The notes under the pieces are model-generated. The model made no database searches. It was not told the origin of the DNA and saw only the letters and a program-made list of their open reading frames with translations. Shown in pieces: positions 31,468 to 39,906 of a stretch of 42,878 nt of DNA. The translations under genes were made by a program, and so were the position numbers. Position 1 is the stretch's first letter; each line of letters begins with the position of its first letter. The stretch is taken from NCBI GenBank assembly GCA_016927855.1, contig JAFGLV010000068.1, positions 1-42,878 of the forward strand. The letters run 5' to 3'. The stretch comes from Sedimentisphaerales bacterium (GTDB taxonomy: Bacteria > Planctomycetota > Phycisphaerae > Sedimentisphaerales > Anaerobacaceae).

Positions 31468-31728
31468 TCAGGCCTGGACGTGGGCGGGACGACGGTGTAT
31501 GTGCACGTCCCAGCGTTTGACCATAGCCGGCATCGACAGCAGGTCGTACACGGCCGCCAGACCGACGATCGCATATATGATACGCGCCGGAACCGTCATG
31601 GCTCCGAACAGCGCCGCGACCACGTTAAACCCGAAAAAGCCCACAAGTCCCCAGTTCAATGCCCCGATGATGATCAGGGCATACGAAACACAATCCAGCG
31701 TTTTCCATATCCCTGTTCTCATAGTCAT
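31468..31728 (-). CDS. DUF378 small membrane protein
   Basis: An 86-residue protein with two membrane segments (YALIIIGALNWGLVGFFGFN and IIYAIVGLAAVYDLL). It matches the short DUF378/YuzA-like group of unknown function. Its C-terminus is His- and Arg-rich (HIHRRPAHVQA). Either ATG (31728 or 31722) could start it; AGAGG is better spaced for the second. It stands alone, with a terminator just downstream. Confidence 0.8.
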   Translation of the reverse strand: MTMRTGIWKTLDCVSYALIIIGALNWGLVGFFGFNVVAALFGAMTVPARIIYAIVGLAAVYDLLSMPAMVKRWDVHIHRRPAHVQA

Positions 31729-31947
31729 TTTCCTCTATTGCTCTGATTGATTACATGCCTTTCGCCTTCTCTCCCATATTCATACGAGAAGGGTTCTCGG
31801 GCAGTTCGCGGACCAGGGGTTTGCCGCCGTGAGTCGGCTGCAAAAACCGTAGCGGCACCGGTTCGACGCACCGCGCCGCCCTCCGTCCTGCATAACCTCC
31901 TTGTCGATACGCAACCCCGAAATAAGCAGGCGATCCCCGGAATGTGC

Positions 31948-31976
31948 TTGCTGTGCGATCGGGGAATCCGTATGAT
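31948..31976 (+). promoter_or_regulatory. promoter of the toxin-antitoxin pair
   Basis: TTGCTG (31948-31953), 17 bp, TATGAT (31971-31976). The predicted start is near 31983, about 38 bases before the antitoxin ATG. The rest of 31729-31947 shows no gene. Confidence 0.7.
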
Positions 31977-31988
31977 TGAACCATAAAC

Positions 31989-32003
31989 GAACCATTCCGG
32001 TTC
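31989..32003. promoter_or_regulatory. possible operator of the toxin-antitoxin pair
   Basis: GAACC and GGTTC form a short inverted repeat with a 5-base loop (31989-32003). It lies between the promoter and the antitoxin start, where autorepressors of such pairs usually bind. Whether it is used is inference. Confidence 0.45.
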
Positions 32004-32020
32004 AGAAGTGAGGTGCTGCG

Positions 32021-32278
32021 ATGAAATCGATCACGATCCACAAGCTGGACGGCCCGCTCGAAGCGATGATCGAGGAGAAGGCTCGGGCCGAAGGGCTCAG
32101 TCTCAACCAGACCGTGAAGATGCTGCTGGGCAAGGCGCTCGGCCTGCCGCCCGGCGGCAACGGCGGTCGAAAGGCCGACTTCGCCGAGTTCTCCGGCGTC
32201 TGGTCCGAGGCCGACCGGAGGCGATTCGAAAAGAAGACCGAAGCGCTGCGCCGGGTCGATCCGCGGGATTGGCGATGA
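32021..32278 (+). CDS. VapB-type antitoxin (ribbon-helix-helix-like)
   Basis: An 85-residue protein, probably the antitoxin and autorepressor of the following PIN toxin. The start MKSITIHKLDGPLEAMIEEK is a beta strand followed by helices, as in short ribbon-helix-helix antitoxins, with NQTVKMLLGKALGL next. The C-terminal half (FAEFSGVWSEADRRRFEKK) is charged and is probably the toxin-binding part. GAGGTG lies 6 bases before the ATG. It overlaps the toxin start by 4 bases (ATGA). Confidence 0.8.
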   Translation: MKSITIHKLDGPLEAMIEEKARAEGLSLNQTVKMLLGKALGLPPGGNGGRKADFAEFSGVWSEADRRRFEKKTEALRRVDPRDWR

Positions 32279-32670
32279 GCAGGCTCCTGATCGACACCAG
32301 CGCCTACAGCCGGCTGCTTCTGGGCGATCCGAACGTGCGCGAGGCCTTGGAGCGGGCGGCCGTTGTGTACATGTCCGTCTTCGTTCTGGCCGAATTGTAC
32401 GTTGGCTTCAAAGGCGGCTCAAAAGAGACGCGCAACCGCCAGGTGCTGACGCGCTTCGTCAGCCGCCCGACCGTCCAAATCCTGTCGGCCACGCAGGAGA
32501 CGGCGGAGGTTTTCGCCGGCATCGAGCATGCGCTCAAGCGAGCGGGCGCGCCGCTGCCGCTCAACGATGTCTGGATCGCCGCACATGCGCTCGAAACCGG
32601 CGCCGTCCTCGCCACCTTCGACGCCCACTTCCGCAAGGTCCCCGGCCTACGCCTCTGGGACCTTCCATAA
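32275..32670 (+). CDS. VapC-type PIN-domain toxin
   Basis: A 131-residue PIN-domain ribonuclease. The four acidic active-site residues are present: Asp7 (LLIDTSAY), Glu40 (VFVLAELYVG), Asp98 (LPLNDVWIAAHAL) and Asp116 (ATFDAHF). In this family the toxin cleaves RNA, often tRNA or rRNA, when the antitoxin is degraded. Translation is coupled to the antitoxin through ATGA at 32275. The target RNA cannot be predicted here. Confidence 0.9.
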   Translation: MSRLLIDTSAYSRLLLGDPNVREALERAAVVYMSVFVLAELYVGFKGGSKETRNRQVLTRFVSRPTVQILSATQETAEVFAGIEHALKRAGAPLPLNDVWIAAHALETGAVLATFDAHFRKVPGLRLWDLP

Positions 32671-33050
32671 GCCCGAAACACCCCGCCACCACCCACCAGC
32701 CAAAACCGAGATAAGTAAGCTGTCTCCGGAATGAGCCGCTGGCAACTTTGGACTGGAAATCAGTGTGCCGGAGGTGAAACTGCCACCTCCCGTGGAAGCT
32801 GAGTGATTCGTGTGGACACCCGAAGGCGATGAGGTGTTCCCGCCTCTTCTTGCGCTTGCATTCTCACGACGCTCGCGTCCATAATAGCGCCGAGCGGTTG
32901 AGCCGCGGCCGTCGCGCCTCACGGGAGGTCGCGACAGTAGGCCGGTGCGACGATCGGATGGGAATAAATGGCGATGGAAGCGGATAGCGTCAAGAGTGAG
33001 AGCGACCACGCGGACTGAAGGAACTGGCGTCTTCAAAAGAAGGGCGGGCC
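32671..33050. other. intergenic region upstream of the 33051 gene
   Basis: These 380 bases hold no gene that I can support. The only clear feature is the promoter at 32856-32885. No strong hairpin or known repeat is seen. Confidence 0.5.
32856..32885 (+). promoter_or_regulatory. promoter of the 33051 gene
   Basis: TTGCAT (32856-32861), 18 bp, CATAAT (32880-32885). The leader would be about 158 bases. Confidence 0.6.
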
Positions 33051-34103
33051 ATGACAGAAAGAGACGCGATCCAGAAGCGGCTGGAGGAGGGATTCGAAGC
33101 CGTAGCGCTCTGGCACCTGCCAGCCGCCTCTGGCGGACCAGAAATTCCATCGTTGCTGCTCGTGCACCCTGATGGGCAGAAGCTGCTGTGCCACATGAAA
33201 GACCCCGAGGCGATTGCTTTCGTCGCAGGCCTGGTTAAGGAGAAGAAAGCGGTCATTGGATATGATCTCCGCGTGTATTGTAGCGGCATCGGATCGAGCA
33301 CGATTCTCGGTCGCAAACTCCATCTCAACAGCGTCGTGGATGAACTGTGCGCTTCCCTTGGCTGGGATGCTTCTGTGTCGAAATACCCACACACGTTTGA
33401 GGTTGCCTTCACGGTGGAGGGGGAGCAAGAGAGCCTGTTAGCTCAGAAACTCGATGAAGTGCGTCGGGTAGTGCTTGCCCTATCCTTGCGGAACAGGCTT
33501 GGTTTTGTGGTTGCAGCCTCGCCGTCAGCTCCGCGTTGGCGCGTGCCGGTGTTCTCTGGTTTGTTGGGCATTGAAGAACGCTCCGTTGACGCGCCAACTC
33601 AGGAGCAGTTGGCCTATGTCGAGCGAGTCTGCGCGCACCCAGATGCGTCCGTTGCGGCAGCCGCATTGCAGGACCTGTATTCCCAGGTTTCCGACAACGC
33701 ACGAATCACGGTTGGCTGGGCAGCGATTGAACACGTCTTCGATTGTCGGGCGAGACATCTGCTCGACAAGTGCGAACTGCGCTCCTTGCTCGACGTGGTT
33801 GGGTGCCTCGACAATATCCCAGCCGGCAAGCGCGAGCGCCTCCGCGAGATACTTAGAGATCCCAACCTGGTGTCTTTCGAGAGGCGTAACGATCGCATTG
33901 CGAGAAACATTTCCGAGCGAACCGGCGTAGCGCTCGAGGAGGCTCTCAAGAAAGTAAAGTCACTGGCAAATGAGAGAGGCGGTCGCGTGCATACTCTCTT
34001 GAACCGTGCGAAGCCACCGGCCCAACACGTTGGCTTCATTGAAGAGACGCTCTGGGCGATCATCGACGATTGTATTGACGGCCCCAATCCGTTTTCGCAC
34101 TAG
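33051..34103 (+). CDS. hypothetical protein, unknown
   Basis: A 350-residue soluble protein with no family that I recognise. The N-terminal half is mixed alpha/beta (LLLVHPDGQKLLCHMKDPEA, KKAVIGYDLRVYC). The C-terminal half is helical and charged (SERTGVALEEALKKVKSLAN), with a motif LLNRAKPPAQHVGFIEETLW near the end. GAAGGGCGG precedes the ATG by 3 to 11 bases. It has its own promoter and stands apart from its neighbours. Confidence 0.65.
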   Translation: MTERDAIQKRLEEGFEAVALWHLPAASGGPEIPSLLLVHPDGQKLLCHMKDPEAIAFVAGLVKEKKAVIGYDLRVYCSGIGSSTILGRKLHLNSVVDELCASLGWDASVSKYPHTFEVAFTVEGEQESLLAQKLDEVRRVVLALSLRNRLGFVVAASPSAPRWRVPVFSGLLGIEERSVDAPTQEQLAYVERVCAHPDASVAAAALQDLYSQVSDNARITVGWAAIEHVFDCRARHLLDKCELRSLLDVVGCLDNIPAGKRERLREILRDPNLVSFERRNDRIARNISERTGVALEEALKKVKSLANERGGRVHTLLNRAKPPAQHVGFIEETLWAIIDDCIDGPNPFSH

Positions 34104-34242
34104 TGATAACGACACACGCGCATGAGTGGAATCCGCCAGGGATTTCGCCCCAAACAGCGGTGTAGGCAACTCGTTGCCAATACCGCGAATTCCTGGTCAG
34201 GCTCTGATTGTCGGGCTTCTGCGGCGCAGCGAGCCAGGATTG

Positions 34243-35013
34243 ATGAACGACCGGAATGTTGACGTCGTGGAGCGGCGATTAGCGGACATGCTGGAGAAGG
34301 AGCGCCGCGAGGTGCTGGTGTATGTCGTCTTCACGGTCGCGCTGACGCCTGCCTTTGTCGCAATAGTGGCGTTGATCGTGACCGGCGTCGTGGGTTACAC
34401 CTTTCTCAATGAGGGCTCGGCATTCGACCTGAAGCCGTTGACCTTCTACACGACGGTCAACCTGTTTCTGGCCTATGTGATCACCTCCGTCGCGTTCGGT
34501 TATGGTCGCGGCGCGATGCAGACGCGATTCGACGGGACCTGTCTCGCCGGTGTGCTGGTATTTCTCGTTCTTCTGCTGGCAACATACACCACCTCCACTT
34601 TGGAACGTCCCCCGTTGCTGCTGGCTCTGGCGCACGCTGTGGGTGGGTTCGCCGTTCTCGGGCTCATGGGACATTCCTTCTATATGGATCGCGTGGCAGA
34701 AGGCCCCGAGCGCGCGCCGAATCGTTTCACGCGGCTTCTGGCTGTCAGCGGTTTCATCATCGCCGCCTACGGCGAGTTGGTGTGCAACGCCTGGCTGTGG
34801 CGGCCACCGCGAGGTGACGAGGTTCGCCTCGGTGCGTGGGTATTGTCCAGGCTCGCCTGTGAGATGAGCGGCCCGGCCGGCGATGACCCGGCCCTCGATC
34901 TTGTCGTTCGTCTCCTGCGCTACCTCCAGCTCGTGCAGGAGACCGACGCGAGGTTGATGCTGACGGCGAAAGGTCTGGATTTTGTCCGGCCGGTGGCGCA
35001 CACTGGGCTATGA
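34243..35013 (+). CDS. membrane protein, unknown
   Basis: A 256-residue protein with about four to five membrane helices (FTVALTPAFVAIVALIVTGV, FLAYVITSVAFGYG, GVLVFLVLLLATYT, LLALAHAVGGFAVLGLMG, LLAVSGFIIAAYGELVC). The C-terminus is cytoplasmic-looking and Leu- and Asp-rich (LDLVVRLLRYLQLVQETDA). No family is recognised. ATG 34243 is chosen over the frame from 34126 because CAGGA precedes it and the N-terminus then has the usual charged start. A lipoprotein gene follows 64 bases later. Confidence 0.65.
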   Translation: MNDRNVDVVERRLADMLEKERREVLVYVVFTVALTPAFVAIVALIVTGVVGYTFLNEGSAFDLKPLTFYTTVNLFLAYVITSVAFGYGRGAMQTRFDGTCLAGVLVFLVLLLATYTTSTLERPPLLLALAHAVGGFAVLGLMGHSFYMDRVAEGPERAPNRFTRLLAVSGFIIAAYGELVCNAWLWRPPRGDEVRLGAWVLSRLACEMSGPAGDDPALDLVVRLLRYLQLVQETDARLMLTAKGLDFVRPVAHTGL

Positions 35014-35077
35014 CCGGCAGACGCCGATCGACGACAGGTTCAACGGGATGACTCTGATGCCAGAGAGAAGCAGACGA

Positions 35078-36106
35078 ATGAAACAACTGAAGCTGGTCAC
35101 GGTAGCAGCGCTGGTATCGGTGGTGGTCCTGCTGGCGGGCTGTCCCGCGCAGGAGATGGCGCATCCCGTGCTCGTGCAGAACGGGGTCTTTGGCTTCGAG
35201 CCCAAGTGGTGGAGCAAGAGCGTTGCCCACGTCCAGGTCCTGACCAAGGACGAGTCGGTGGTGGGAGGGCCGGATACGGTCGCGCTGATCGGATCATGCA
35301 GCGACGCGACCGTAGAGCAGATGCAGAGCCTCGCTCCGTTCGCTACGGTCTGGGCGGTACGTGCCACCGAGCCGGTTTCCGCGCGCGACTTTCGCCTGGT
35401 GCCGGGGCATGTCCCTGATGGCTTCGAGCAAGTCATCCCGCCTGACGCCCAGCCCTTCGAGCCCGTTCCAGGCCGGACCTACTTCATCACGGTCTGCCTC
35501 GAACCGGCCGACGAGCGGTTCTATTCCCTGGGCGTGAGGTGGACACCCGGCCAGGCGGGAGACGTCGCCTTGACCGGCGCCAGGCTGCATGTCGAGGGTC
35601 CCTTTCGCCACGCGCCGTCCGGCATGATCTTCCCCGTCGAGGTGGCGCGGTTCCGGCGCGGCGAGATCCGCTCGTACGACGCCGACGGACGCGATGTCGG
35701 CGTCGGGTACGATCTTTCCAGCATGACAGAGCCCATCACGGCCACCGTGTACGTCTTTCCCATGCCCGCCGGAGAGCCGACCGAGGACCCCCCCTCTTTC
35801 CAGGAGCTATTCGAGGCGACGGTGAACGAGATCACGACCCTGCACGCCACGGCGCGACTGGTGACGCAGCAGGAGGTGTCCGTTCCGGCAGCCGGCGGCG
35901 CCTGTCCCGGCCGTATGGCGGTCTTCGAGTACCACGGCACCTTCGGCAAAACGCGGGGCGATTTCCGAACCTATCTCTATCTGTTCGAGCCGCTCAAGGA
36001 CACGTGGCTCGTCAAATATCGCTTCACGTGTCCGGCCCGCGTGGACGCATCCGAGCGAATCGACGAGTCCTTGCACGCACTGGACCTGGGCGTGATTAGC
36101 CGGTAA
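35078..36106 (+). CDS. lipoprotein, unknown
   Basis: A 342-residue lipoprotein: signal peptide MKQLKLVTVAALVSVVVLLA with the lipobox LLAGC and Cys21 or 22 as the likely lipid-modified residue. The mature part contains beta-rich blocks (PVLVQNGVFGFEPKWWSKS, VHVEGPFRHAPSGMIFP-like regions). I do not recognise the family. An earlier in-frame ATG at 35048 is possible, but the lipoprotein start favours 35078. It may be co-transcribed with the preceding membrane-protein gene. Confidence 0.7.
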   Translation: MKQLKLVTVAALVSVVVLLAGCPAQEMAHPVLVQNGVFGFEPKWWSKSVAHVQVLTKDESVVGGPDTVALIGSCSDATVEQMQSLAPFATVWAVRATEPVSARDFRLVPGHVPDGFEQVIPPDAQPFEPVPGRTYFITVCLEPADERFYSLGVRWTPGQAGDVALTGARLHVEGPFRHAPSGMIFPVEVARFRRGEIRSYDADGRDVGVGYDLSSMTEPITATVYVFPMPAGEPTEDPPSFQELFEATVNEITTLHATARLVTQQEVSVPAAGGACPGRMAVFEYHGTFGKTRGDFRTYLYLFEPLKDTWLVKYRFTCPARVDASERIDESLHALDLGVISR

Positions 36107-36193
36107 TATCTTCCCGGCTGCCCTGCGGCTCGTGGTTGGGCCGATTGGGGCGGAAGAGTGTGGTGACCTTCAATTTCCTTAAGGGGTAACAAG

Positions 36194-36946
36194 ATGCGGC
36201 GTGCAATCCTGGTGGCGGTTCTGTTGAGTCTGGCAATTCTGGGTCTCTCTCTCGCAGGCAATGTGGCGCGTCCGCCCGCCCAGATCAAGGTCCTGCTGAT
36301 TACCGGTGACGACGTTTCCGCCCATCCGTGGCGCGAGATGTCCGAGACCACCCGGGAGATCCTGGTCAAAGCGGGCAAGTTCGACGTCAAAGTGTGCGAA
36401 GATCCGTGGATTCTCGAATCGCAGAACGGGTTGGGAGCCTACGACGCCATCGTGTTCACGATCTACAGCGCGCGTATTCCCGAGATCTCGGGCCAGGCCC
36501 AGGAGAACCTGCTGAACTACGTCAAAGGCGGCAAGGGCTTCTTCGTCCAGCATCTGGCCAGCGCATCGTTCCCGAAGTGGGAAGAATTCGGCAGGCTCTG
36601 CGGCCGCAAGTGGGTGATGGGCACCTCAGGCCACGGCCCGCGCAGCGACATCAACGCCAAGATTGCCAACAAAGAGCACCCGATCACCAAGGGGATGAGC
36701 GACTTCGTAACCAACGACGAGCTGTACGCCAAGCTCCAGGGCACGGGCCAGATCAACGTCCTGGTAACTGCCGATTCCGATTGGAGCGGTGCCACCGAGC
36801 CGCTGGTTTTCACGCTCGATTACGGGAAAGGTCGCGTTGTGCACAACGCCTTCGGTCACGACCGCAAAGCCCTCATGGCTCCCGGCGTCCAGACGATCAT
36901 CACGCGGGGCGTCGAGTGGGCTGCCACCGGCAAAGTGACCGAGTAG
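36194..36946 (+). CDS. ThuA-domain secreted protein
   Basis: A 250-residue protein with a signal peptide (MRRAILVAVLLSLAILGLSLA). The rest is a ThuA (class-I amidotransferase-like) domain: VLLITGDDVSAHPWREM, YDAIVFTIYSARIP, FFVQHLASASFPKWEEF, HPITKGMSDFVTNDELYAKL, and FTLDYGKGRVVHNAFGHDRK. In Planctomycetota these are often linked to carbohydrate or sugar-acid metabolism; the exact reaction is unknown. AAGGGG lies 8 bases before the ATG. Confidence 0.88.
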   Translation: MRRAILVAVLLSLAILGLSLAGNVARPPAQIKVLLITGDDVSAHPWREMSETTREILVKAGKFDVKVCEDPWILESQNGLGAYDAIVFTIYSARIPEISGQAQENLLNYVKGGKGFFVQHLASASFPKWEEFGRLCGRKWVMGTSGHGPRSDINAKIANKEHPITKGMSDFVTNDELYAKLQGTGQINVLVTADSDWSGATEPLVFTLDYGKGRVVHNAFGHDRKALMAPGVQTIITRGVEWAATGKVTE

Positions 36947-36960
36947 CAACTTCGGATTGG

Positions 36961-37767
36961 CTACTTCGCAGCCATCTTCGCCATCATGGCTTCGAGCGCC
37001 GGCTGGTCGGGTCCTACGAAGGGCTCGGCTGCCAGCACGGCCGCCAGATGGTCGAGCAGTTCATCGCCAGACCCATGCACCGCCGGCAGATGAGCGCTGA
37101 GGATGACCTTCGGCTCCAGTGCGCGGATGCGGCCCAGCGATTGCGCGAAGCGGATCCCGTCCGTCAGGTGCAGCCAGGGCGCGTCTACCGTGGCCCAGGT
37201 GACCATGCCGTCGCGCAGGTCTTCGGGACGGATGTCGGCGGCGTTCTCGACCGGCTCCGACATCAAGGCGCCGAAGCAATCCGCGCTGAAGAAGGCTCTG
37301 GACTTGGTGTCGAGGAACCCGGTCGTCTCCGGCGCATCGTAGGTCGGGGGTTTGACCGCCATCAGCGTGCGGTCTCCCACGCTGAGGCTCTGGCCGGGAT
37401 TGAGCAGGTAGACGCGATCCATCGGCAGGGGGGCAAACAGGCTCATCTTGCCGACGCCGATAAACGTGGTGACGACCCGCATCTGCGGCGCCAACTTCAG
37501 CAGTCGATGGAGACTGCCGACGTGGTCCTGGTCGCAGTGGGTCAGCCACAGCCAGCGCAGGTCGGCCGGGTCGATAACCGACGACAGCGCCTCGATATAC
37601 CCATCGCTCAGTAGCACCAGTCCCGTATCCACGAGCACCGGCTCCGCTGCCTTGAGCAAAAACGCGTTGATCGGCAGAATCCCCATTCCCGGAATGGGAA
37701 AGTACGACGGCAACACGTCAATATCTGCCGCCGCCCGATACGGCTTGAACATCGTCGGCTGATCCAT
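36961..37767 (-). CDS. metallo-beta-lactamase-fold hydrolase with HxxDQDH-type site
   Basis: A 268-residue MBL-fold protein. VLVDTGLVLLSDGYIEAL is followed by LTHCDQDHVGSLHRLL: the usual HxHxDH appears with Asp in place of the second His, as in flavodiiron-type relatives. Later metal residues lie in FFSADCFGALMSE and SAHLPAVHGSGD. The function, perhaps a redox or hydrolase role, is not clear. The ATG at 37767 has GGAGG 8 bases upstream; the GTG start at 37776 is less likely. It is convergent with the ThuA gene. Confidence 0.85.
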   Translation of the reverse strand: MDQPTMFKPYRAAADIDVLPSYFPIPGMGILPINAFLLKAAEPVLVDTGLVLLSDGYIEALSSVIDPADLRWLWLTHCDQDHVGSLHRLLKLAPQMRVVTTFIGVGKMSLFAPLPMDRVYLLNPGQSLSVGDRTLMAVKPPTYDAPETTGFLDTKSRAFFSADCFGALMSEPVENAADIRPEDLRDGMVTWATVDAPWLHLTDGIRFAQSLGRIRALEPKVILSAHLPAVHGSGDELLDHLAAVLAAEPFVGPDQPALEAMMAKMAAK

Positions 37768-38085
37768 GGCTGACACCTCCTACAAGAGTCCTTTCTTGAT
37801 TCGGGCCTTCGTGCGAACGCCCCTTGCTCGGATACACCTAACCTCCATTCCACACCGGTTTACTCTCCTCCGTGGAACTAGTTCGACCTACGGTCCAGAT
37901 TTGCGGCGCGGGCGACGCCGCCAAAGGGGCTGAGAAACCGGCATCTCCGTGGGCACCGTTTGACCTTTCTGGGGTTTACTGTTTATGGCATGGGATTAGA
38001 ATTGCATGGTAGAGTGCGCGAATCCTGTGGCTCTGGGGCTAGTGGGGACTGTGAACTGACACGTAAGCGATACGGGAGGTTTGCC
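37768..38085. other. intergenic region between divergent MBL and AlbA_2 genes
   Basis: These 318 bases hold no gene that I can support. They contain a weak promoter at 37960-37989 for the plus-strand gene. I find no clear promoter for the minus-strand gene. Confidence 0.45.
37960..37989 (+). promoter_or_regulatory. possible promoter of the AlbA_2 gene
   Basis: TTGACC (37960-37965), 18 bp, TATGGC (37984-37989). The -10 box is only a partial match, so this is tentative. Confidence 0.4.
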
Positions 38086-39261
38086 ATGCTTGACGGACCA
38101 TTCGACGCAATCACCAAGGACGACATCGAGGCTTTGATAGCGGATGAAGTGGTAGAGACAAAGCGGCTCGACTACAAGGAGACGCTGCCCGGAGACACGG
38201 ATAAAGAGAAGAACCGTTTTGTCGAAGACGTCTGCTCGTTCGCTAACGCCGCCGGCGGGCACATCATCTTTGGCCTCAGAGACAAGCGTGATGCTGAAAA
38301 CCAGAAGACCGGTACACCCGAGTATGTCGGGGTTCCGGGCGTCAACATCGACAGGGAAAAGCTGAGGATTGAACACATTATATTGAACAAGGTCGAGCCG
38401 AGAATTCCGGGCATCCAGGTGCGGCAAATAGACGGATTTGAAAACGGTCCTGTGGTTGTCATGAGAATACCGCGTAGCTACAATTCTCCTCACATGACCA
38501 GGGACGGTGGCCGGTTCCGCTCTCGCACCGAGTCTGGCAACTATGCGATGGATGTCCAAGAAATCCGGAGTGCGTTTGTATCGTCAGAAACGCTGCCAGA
38601 GCGCGTCCGACAATTCAGGGCCGATAGGCTTGCTCGGATCGTAGCAGGTGAGATTCCAGTACGATTGGGCGATGGTCCCAAGATGATCCTTCACGTGGCG
38701 CCGTTATCTGCGTTTGGTCGCAAGGAGACATATGAATTGTGCGAGATATACCAAGGAAGACGTCTTTGTCCGATAGGTGCGGGTGAGTTCGATACGAGAC
38801 ACAATTTCGACGGGCTTCTCGCCTATTGTCGTCAGCGTGACGAAGTGGGAGGCAATTCCTATATTCAGTTGTTCCGCGACGGCACTGTTGAAGCAGTGGA
38901 CGCAAATCACATCCGGAAGGGCGCGCACGAAAAGGGCGTCAGTTGTGCCTATGAAGAAGACGCGCTGGATGCCCTGGAAAATGCGCTGCGTGTCCAACAG
39001 GATCTGGGCGTCGAATTGCCTGTCGTCGTGATGTTGAGCTTGCTAGGTGTACGGGGCTATAGGATCGTTGGTTGGGATCAGAAATACCCTCGGCATGCTC
39101 CATTTCCAGGCCATGGACTGATAGATCGAGATGACTTGATCCTGGACGTTGTTTTCATTGAACATGAGTACAAGTGTGACAGGAGACAGATCATGAGGCC
39201 CGTCTTCGATGCCGTTGCGAATGCCGCAGGGTGGCCCGGGTCGATGAACTACGATCCGTAG
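38086..39261 (+). CDS. Schlafen/AlbA_2-type ATP-binding-like protein
   Basis: A 391-residue protein. Residues about 15-160 form an AlbA_2/Schlafen-type domain: ETKRLDYKETLPG with the acidic residues, FVEDVCSFANAAGGHIIFGL, and later a GRFRSRTESGNYAMDVQEI segment. The remaining 230 residues (YELCEIYQGRRLCPIGAGEF, ...YIQLFRDGTVEAVDANHI) are not recognised. Such proteins act as nucleases, transcription regulators or defence factors; which of these applies is unclear. GGGAGG lies 6 bases before the ATG at 38086. The gene has no neighbour in the same unit. Confidence 0.75.
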   Translation: MLDGPFDAITKDDIEALIADEVVETKRLDYKETLPGDTDKEKNRFVEDVCSFANAAGGHIIFGLRDKRDAENQKTGTPEYVGVPGVNIDREKLRIEHIILNKVEPRIPGIQVRQIDGFENGPVVVMRIPRSYNSPHMTRDGGRFRSRTESGNYAMDVQEIRSAFVSSETLPERVRQFRADRLARIVAGEIPVRLGDGPKMILHVAPLSAFGRKETYELCEIYQGRRLCPIGAGEFDTRHNFDGLLAYCRQRDEVGGNSYIQLFRDGTVEAVDANHIRKGAHEKGVSCAYEEDALDALENALRVQQDLGVELPVVVMLSLLGVRGYRIVGWDQKYPRHAPFPGHGLIDRDDLILDVVFIEHEYKCDRRQIMRPVFDAVANAAGWPGSMNYDP

Positions 39262-39420
39262 GTAAAGCGGTGGCAGCAATGGGAATCAGAACCAGAGAGC
39301 AGCGCCTGAGGACGGGGAAACAAATCGCGTATCGCTAAGAGAGGCGATGTGCAGTAGAATGCCCGCCAGCCGGCAAGAGCCGGGGTGAGTATCGACACTG
39401 CGTGTACGGAAAGGGCAGGC

Positions 39421-39906
39421 ATGTTTGAGCGGTTTACGGAGCACGCGCGGAATGTGATCGGGCTGGCGCAGCGGGAGGCGCAGCGGTTTGGCAATGAGTA
39501 CGTCGGGACCGAGCACCTGCTGTGGGGTCTGGCGAAGGAGAACCACGGCGTCGCCGCTGCTACGCTCGCGCATTTCCAGGTGGACCTCAAGCCGCTCCGC
39601 AAGGAGGTCGAGGCGCTGCTGGACCAGCGGCCGCACGTCGAGGAGGTTGAGAAGCTGCCCGAATCCGCCAAAGCCAAAGACGTGATCGCTCATGCCGTCG
39701 AGGAGGCTCGGGCAATGAACCACAATTTCGTCGGCACCGAACACCTGCTGCTGGGCCTGCTGCGCGACCCCGAGAGCGTAGCCGGCCAGGTCCTGATGAA
39801 GCTGGGCCTCCAGCTCGATCCTGTGCGGGAGGCGGTGCGCGAAATCGCCGGGCGGCAACATTCCGCCAGTGCCGACGCAGCGAAAAGGAGCAACCACAAT
39901 GGGTGA
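39421..39906 (+). CDS. stand-alone Clp N-domain protein
   Basis: A 161-residue protein made almost entirely of two Clp-N repeats: the first ERFTEHARNVIGLAQREAQR, YVGTEHLLWGLAKE; the second AHAVEEARAMNHNFVGTEHL, LLGLLRDPESVAGQVL. This is the substrate- or adaptor-binding domain of ClpC without its ATPase modules. It may be a ClpC-like adaptor or competitor. AAGGGCAGG lies before the ATG at 39421. It overlaps the start of the next gene by 8 bases, so translation may be coupled. Confidence 0.9.
   Translation: MFERFTEHARNVIGLAQREAQRFGNEYVGTEHLLWGLAKENHGVAAATLAHFQVDLKPLRKEVEALLDQRPHVEEVEKLPESAKAKDVIAHAVEEARAMNHNFVGTEHLLLGLLRDPESVAGQVLMKLGLQLDPVREAVREIAGRQHSASADAAKRSNHNG

Noticed and set aside
37960-38085. 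Extension of the AlbA_2 frame to an upstream ATG
   Set aside because: The upstream residues are not family-like, the candidate start coincides with the -35 box, and the strong ribosome-binding site is at 38086.
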